From: Acidobacteriaceae bacterium
GTDB taxonomy: Bacteria; Acidobacteriota; Terriglobia; Terriglobales; SbA1
Direction of reading: 5' to 3'
Assembly: GCA_003136335.1 (NCBI GenBank)
Contig: PLEA01000027.1
Coordinates: 1 to 5,926, forward strand
Length of the DNA: 5,926 bases
The position numbers and the translations under genes are program-made. Shown one piece after another: positions 4,800-5,926 of this stretch. The first letter of the stretch is position 1, and the number at the start of each line of letters is the position of its first letter. Under the pieces are notes generated by a model. It saw only the letters and a program-made list of their open reading frames with translations. It was not told where the DNA came from and did not search any database.

Positions 4800-5549
4800 T
4801 TATTGGGCCTCGTTGCTGTTGGGAACGCGGAAAGTCAGGCCGAGATCGTCGTTGGCTTTCGTGGTGGCTGGCAGGTCGAGATCGGACAACGGAATTTTTT
4901 CCGTATGCTGGGGAGCGAAGTTCCACAGCGTCTGGCCGACGATGGCGTAGTTCTGAATTTCCTTCTTATGCCGATCGCGGAAAATCAGAACTGTCGCGGG
5001 CATGATTGCCGCTCCCTGTGGTGCGCTCGGAACTGGAGCCGAACGCGCGTAGGAATCGCGATCGCCATCGGCCTGTTCCTGGTGGAGCATCTGCTGTTCT
5101 TCGAGGCTCTGCTCGTTCATATCGTTGGCCGTGGCGCGGTCGCGCTCGCCGTCGCCGTCCTCGTCGTACGAAGAGCTGGAACTCCCCCACCAGGAAGGAT
5201 CGTAATAGCCGCCGTACGCCCAAGGATAGCCGTAGCCCCAGCATCCATAGCCTTGGCAGTTGCGGAAACCGCGCTGGCGCGAGCCGCGGAATCCATCATG
5301 CAAGAAGGGACGATTCGAGAAGCCGCGATTCGAGAAACTGCGCTGAGAAAAAGAAGGAGCGCGCGTCAGGCCGCGCGCTGTGCCTGAGGTCGAGTGCGTA
5401 CCACTGGAAACGTGACCGGCGGCGCTAAAGCTGCCGCGTCCTGCGAATCCGCCGCCGTGACCTCCGCCAGCGTGACCTCCGCCGTGCTGCGCCCCCACGG
5501 GGAGTGCCAGGAAAACGGCGACCACCGCAATGAGCATCAGGCGACACAT
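4800..5549 (-). CDS. Secreted Gly/His/Ser-rich protein with conserved C-terminal domain
   Basis: The 249-residue protein starts with a signal peptide (MCRLMLIAVVAVFLALPVGA, cleavage likely after A20), so it is exported. The mature part is built of low-complexity blocks. There is a Gly/His stretch (about 21-37), an Arg/Ser/Phe/Asn region with SFSNRGFSNRPF (71-82) and an aromatic Gly/Tyr/Trp patch holding two cysteines, C98 and C103. A poly-Ser with an acidic patch (122-137) and a Gln/Glu-rich linker (145-165) follow. The last 65 residues (about 184-243) are different: PATVLIFRDRHKKEIQNYAI followed by VGQTLWNFAPQHTEKIPL looks like a compact beta domain. I recall that tail on other Acidobacteriota secreted proteins, without a known function. 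A surface, adhesive or metal-binding role for the His/Gly part is a guess. There is no Shine-Dalgarno; TATAAT sits eight bases before the ATG. M5 is a possible later start but would shorten the signal peptide. Confidence 0.85.
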   Translation of the reverse strand: MCRLMLIAVVAVFLALPVGAQHGGGHAGGGHGGGFAGRGSFSAAGHVSSGTHSTSGTARGLTRAPSFSQRSFSNRGFSNRPFLHDGFRGSRQRGFRNCQGYGCWGYGYPWAYGGYYDPSWWGSSSSSYDEDGDGERDRATANDMNEQSLEEQQMLHQEQADGDRDSYARSAPVPSAPQGAAIMPATVLIFRDRHKKEIQNYAIVGQTLWNFAPQHTEKIPLSDLDLPATTKANDDLGLTFRVPNSNEAQ

Positions 5550-5557
5550 ACATGTTC

Positions 5558-5563
5558 ATTATA
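5558..5563 (-). promoter_or_regulatory. Consensus -10 TATAAT before the secreted-protein gene
   Basis: A perfect TATAAT on the minus strand is followed by only eight bases before the ATG at 5549. The start of transcription would then fall at or next to the start codon, giving a leaderless message. No matching -35 is seen at 16-18 nt upstream. Confidence 0.45.
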
Positions 5564-5791
5564 AACCCGCTAAGCAAGAAATTACCGGCGTTATAAATCC
5601 CATGAATGCCGCGGTATACGGAGTAGCGGCGACGGAACTTTTGGCTGCGCCTATAATTCGGTCGTGTTGCGAGTGAACATAGCTTCCGAGTCCGAGCGCG
5701 GAGATCTTCCTCACTCCCTACGACAAAGCGGCTTTCTCCCTAAACCAAAGAAAGCAGGGATTGTACGCGATTCAACAGAAAAAAAATCCAA
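5564..5791. other. Intergenic region upstream of the secreted-protein gene
   Basis: No gene is visible here. A second TATAAT lies on the plus strand at 5652-5657, without a good -35 and without a plus-strand gene after it. An A-rich run of eight lies near 5780-5787, which on the minus strand is a run of T just after the small ORF ending at 5792 and could help end its transcript. Confidence 0.4.
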
Positions 5792-5896
5792 TCAGATATG
5801 CCGGTCGTCTTCCCCTCCCACTTGACTGCTCACCTCAGCCTCGAATCTATCCGGGTTCTCGGGGTTGGTGGATTTGTCGAGGCCGGTGCTCCCCAT
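5792..5896 (-). CDS. Possible small protein or C-terminal end of a gene at the right edge
   Basis: On the minus strand an ATG at 5896 opens a 34-residue frame, MGSTGLDKSTNPENPDRFEA and then EVSSQVGGEDDRHI, ending in TGA at 5794-5792. The same frame is open to the window edge at 5926, so it may instead be the end of a longer gene. Codons ending in G or C dominate the STNPENPDRFEAEV part, and the acidic, proline-containing tail looks natural rather than random. Within 15 nt after the stop is a T-rich run on the coding strand. Against it, the first codons overlap a perfect hairpin that looks intergenic, and I recognise no family. Confidence 0.4.
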   Translation of the reverse strand: MGSTGLDKSTNPENPDRFEAEVSSQVGGEDDRHI

Positions 5897-5921
5897 CTTT
5901 CGAAAACCGCGAAAGATGGGG
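5891..5921. repeat. Perfect 12-bp inverted repeat (hairpin)
   Basis: CCCCATCTTTCG (5891-5902) and CGAAAGATGGGG (5910-5921) are exact complements around a 7-nt loop (AAAACCG). It resembles, from memory, the CCCATCcTTCGC-type hairpins found repeatedly between genes in Acidobacteriota. No T run follows on either strand, so it is more like a REP-type dispersed element than an intrinsic terminator. Confidence 0.6.
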
Positions 5922-5926
5922 CAGCC

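Noticed and set aside
5307..5341. Near-identical short tandem units in the secreted-protein gene as a possible repeat array
   Set aside because: They simply encode the SFSNRGFSNR low-complexity stretch; too few and too short for a CRISPR or VNTR call.
5652..5657. Plus-strand TATAAT as a promoter
   Set aside because: There is no -35 at the right distance and no plus-strand gene downstream within the window.

Overview
The window looks like an accessory or core-edge chromosomal stretch of an Acidobacteriota (Terriglobia-type) genome. This is inferred from three things. Several small proteins have a style I associate with that phylum (the YPHWQ protein, the CxxC/HxCxxH protein, and the secreted Gly/His-rich protein with a conserved C-terminal domain). 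There is a dispersed intergenic element containing TTGTCATTCCGAGC...CGAGGAAYCTG. There is also a hopanoid-type radical SAM gene. Every gene I can support lies on the minus strand, so transcription runs from the right end to the left end.

Layout from left to right. Positions 1-74 hold the start of a GlsB/YeaQ/YmgE-type membrane stress protein that runs off the left edge, with a textbook Shine-Dalgarno. Positions 75-521 hold its upstream region, a decayed C-terminal fragment of a DinB-type protein (197-322) and the first copy of the dispersed repeat (357-412). Positions 522-1563 hold three small genes: a stand-alone CheY-like receiver, an 87-residue helical protein of unknown function and a 69-residue putative zinc-binding protein. 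Positions 1564-2126 are largely uninterpreted, with one weak ORF and a cluster of dyads. Positions 2127-3001 hold two paralogous four-helix EamA/SMR-like half-transporters joined by an ATGA overlap. A 127-nt spacer filled by the second repeat copy and a strong hairpin separates them from a radical SAM gene of the HpnJ type (3129-4598). Positions 4800-5549 hold a secreted Gly/His/Ser-rich protein. The right edge has a promoter region, a small possible coding end and a perfect 12-bp hairpin.

The most interesting module is the radical SAM gene followed by the transporter pair. HpnJ-family enzymes are linked to cyclitol-ether headgroup formation on bacteriohopanetetrol. The neighbouring heterodimeric small transporters resemble in layout the ArnE/ArnF pair, which moves a lipid-linked aminosugar across the inner membrane. 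A hopanoid or headgroup-intermediate translocation role is therefore a reasonable but untested inference. No hpnI, hpnK or squalene-hopene cyclase gene is visible in the window.

Several genes (receiver, HpnJ-like, secreted protein) lack a Shine-Dalgarno and carry a -10-like hexamer only 8-14 nt before the ATG. This suggests leaderless or very short-leader transcripts, in contrast with glsB.
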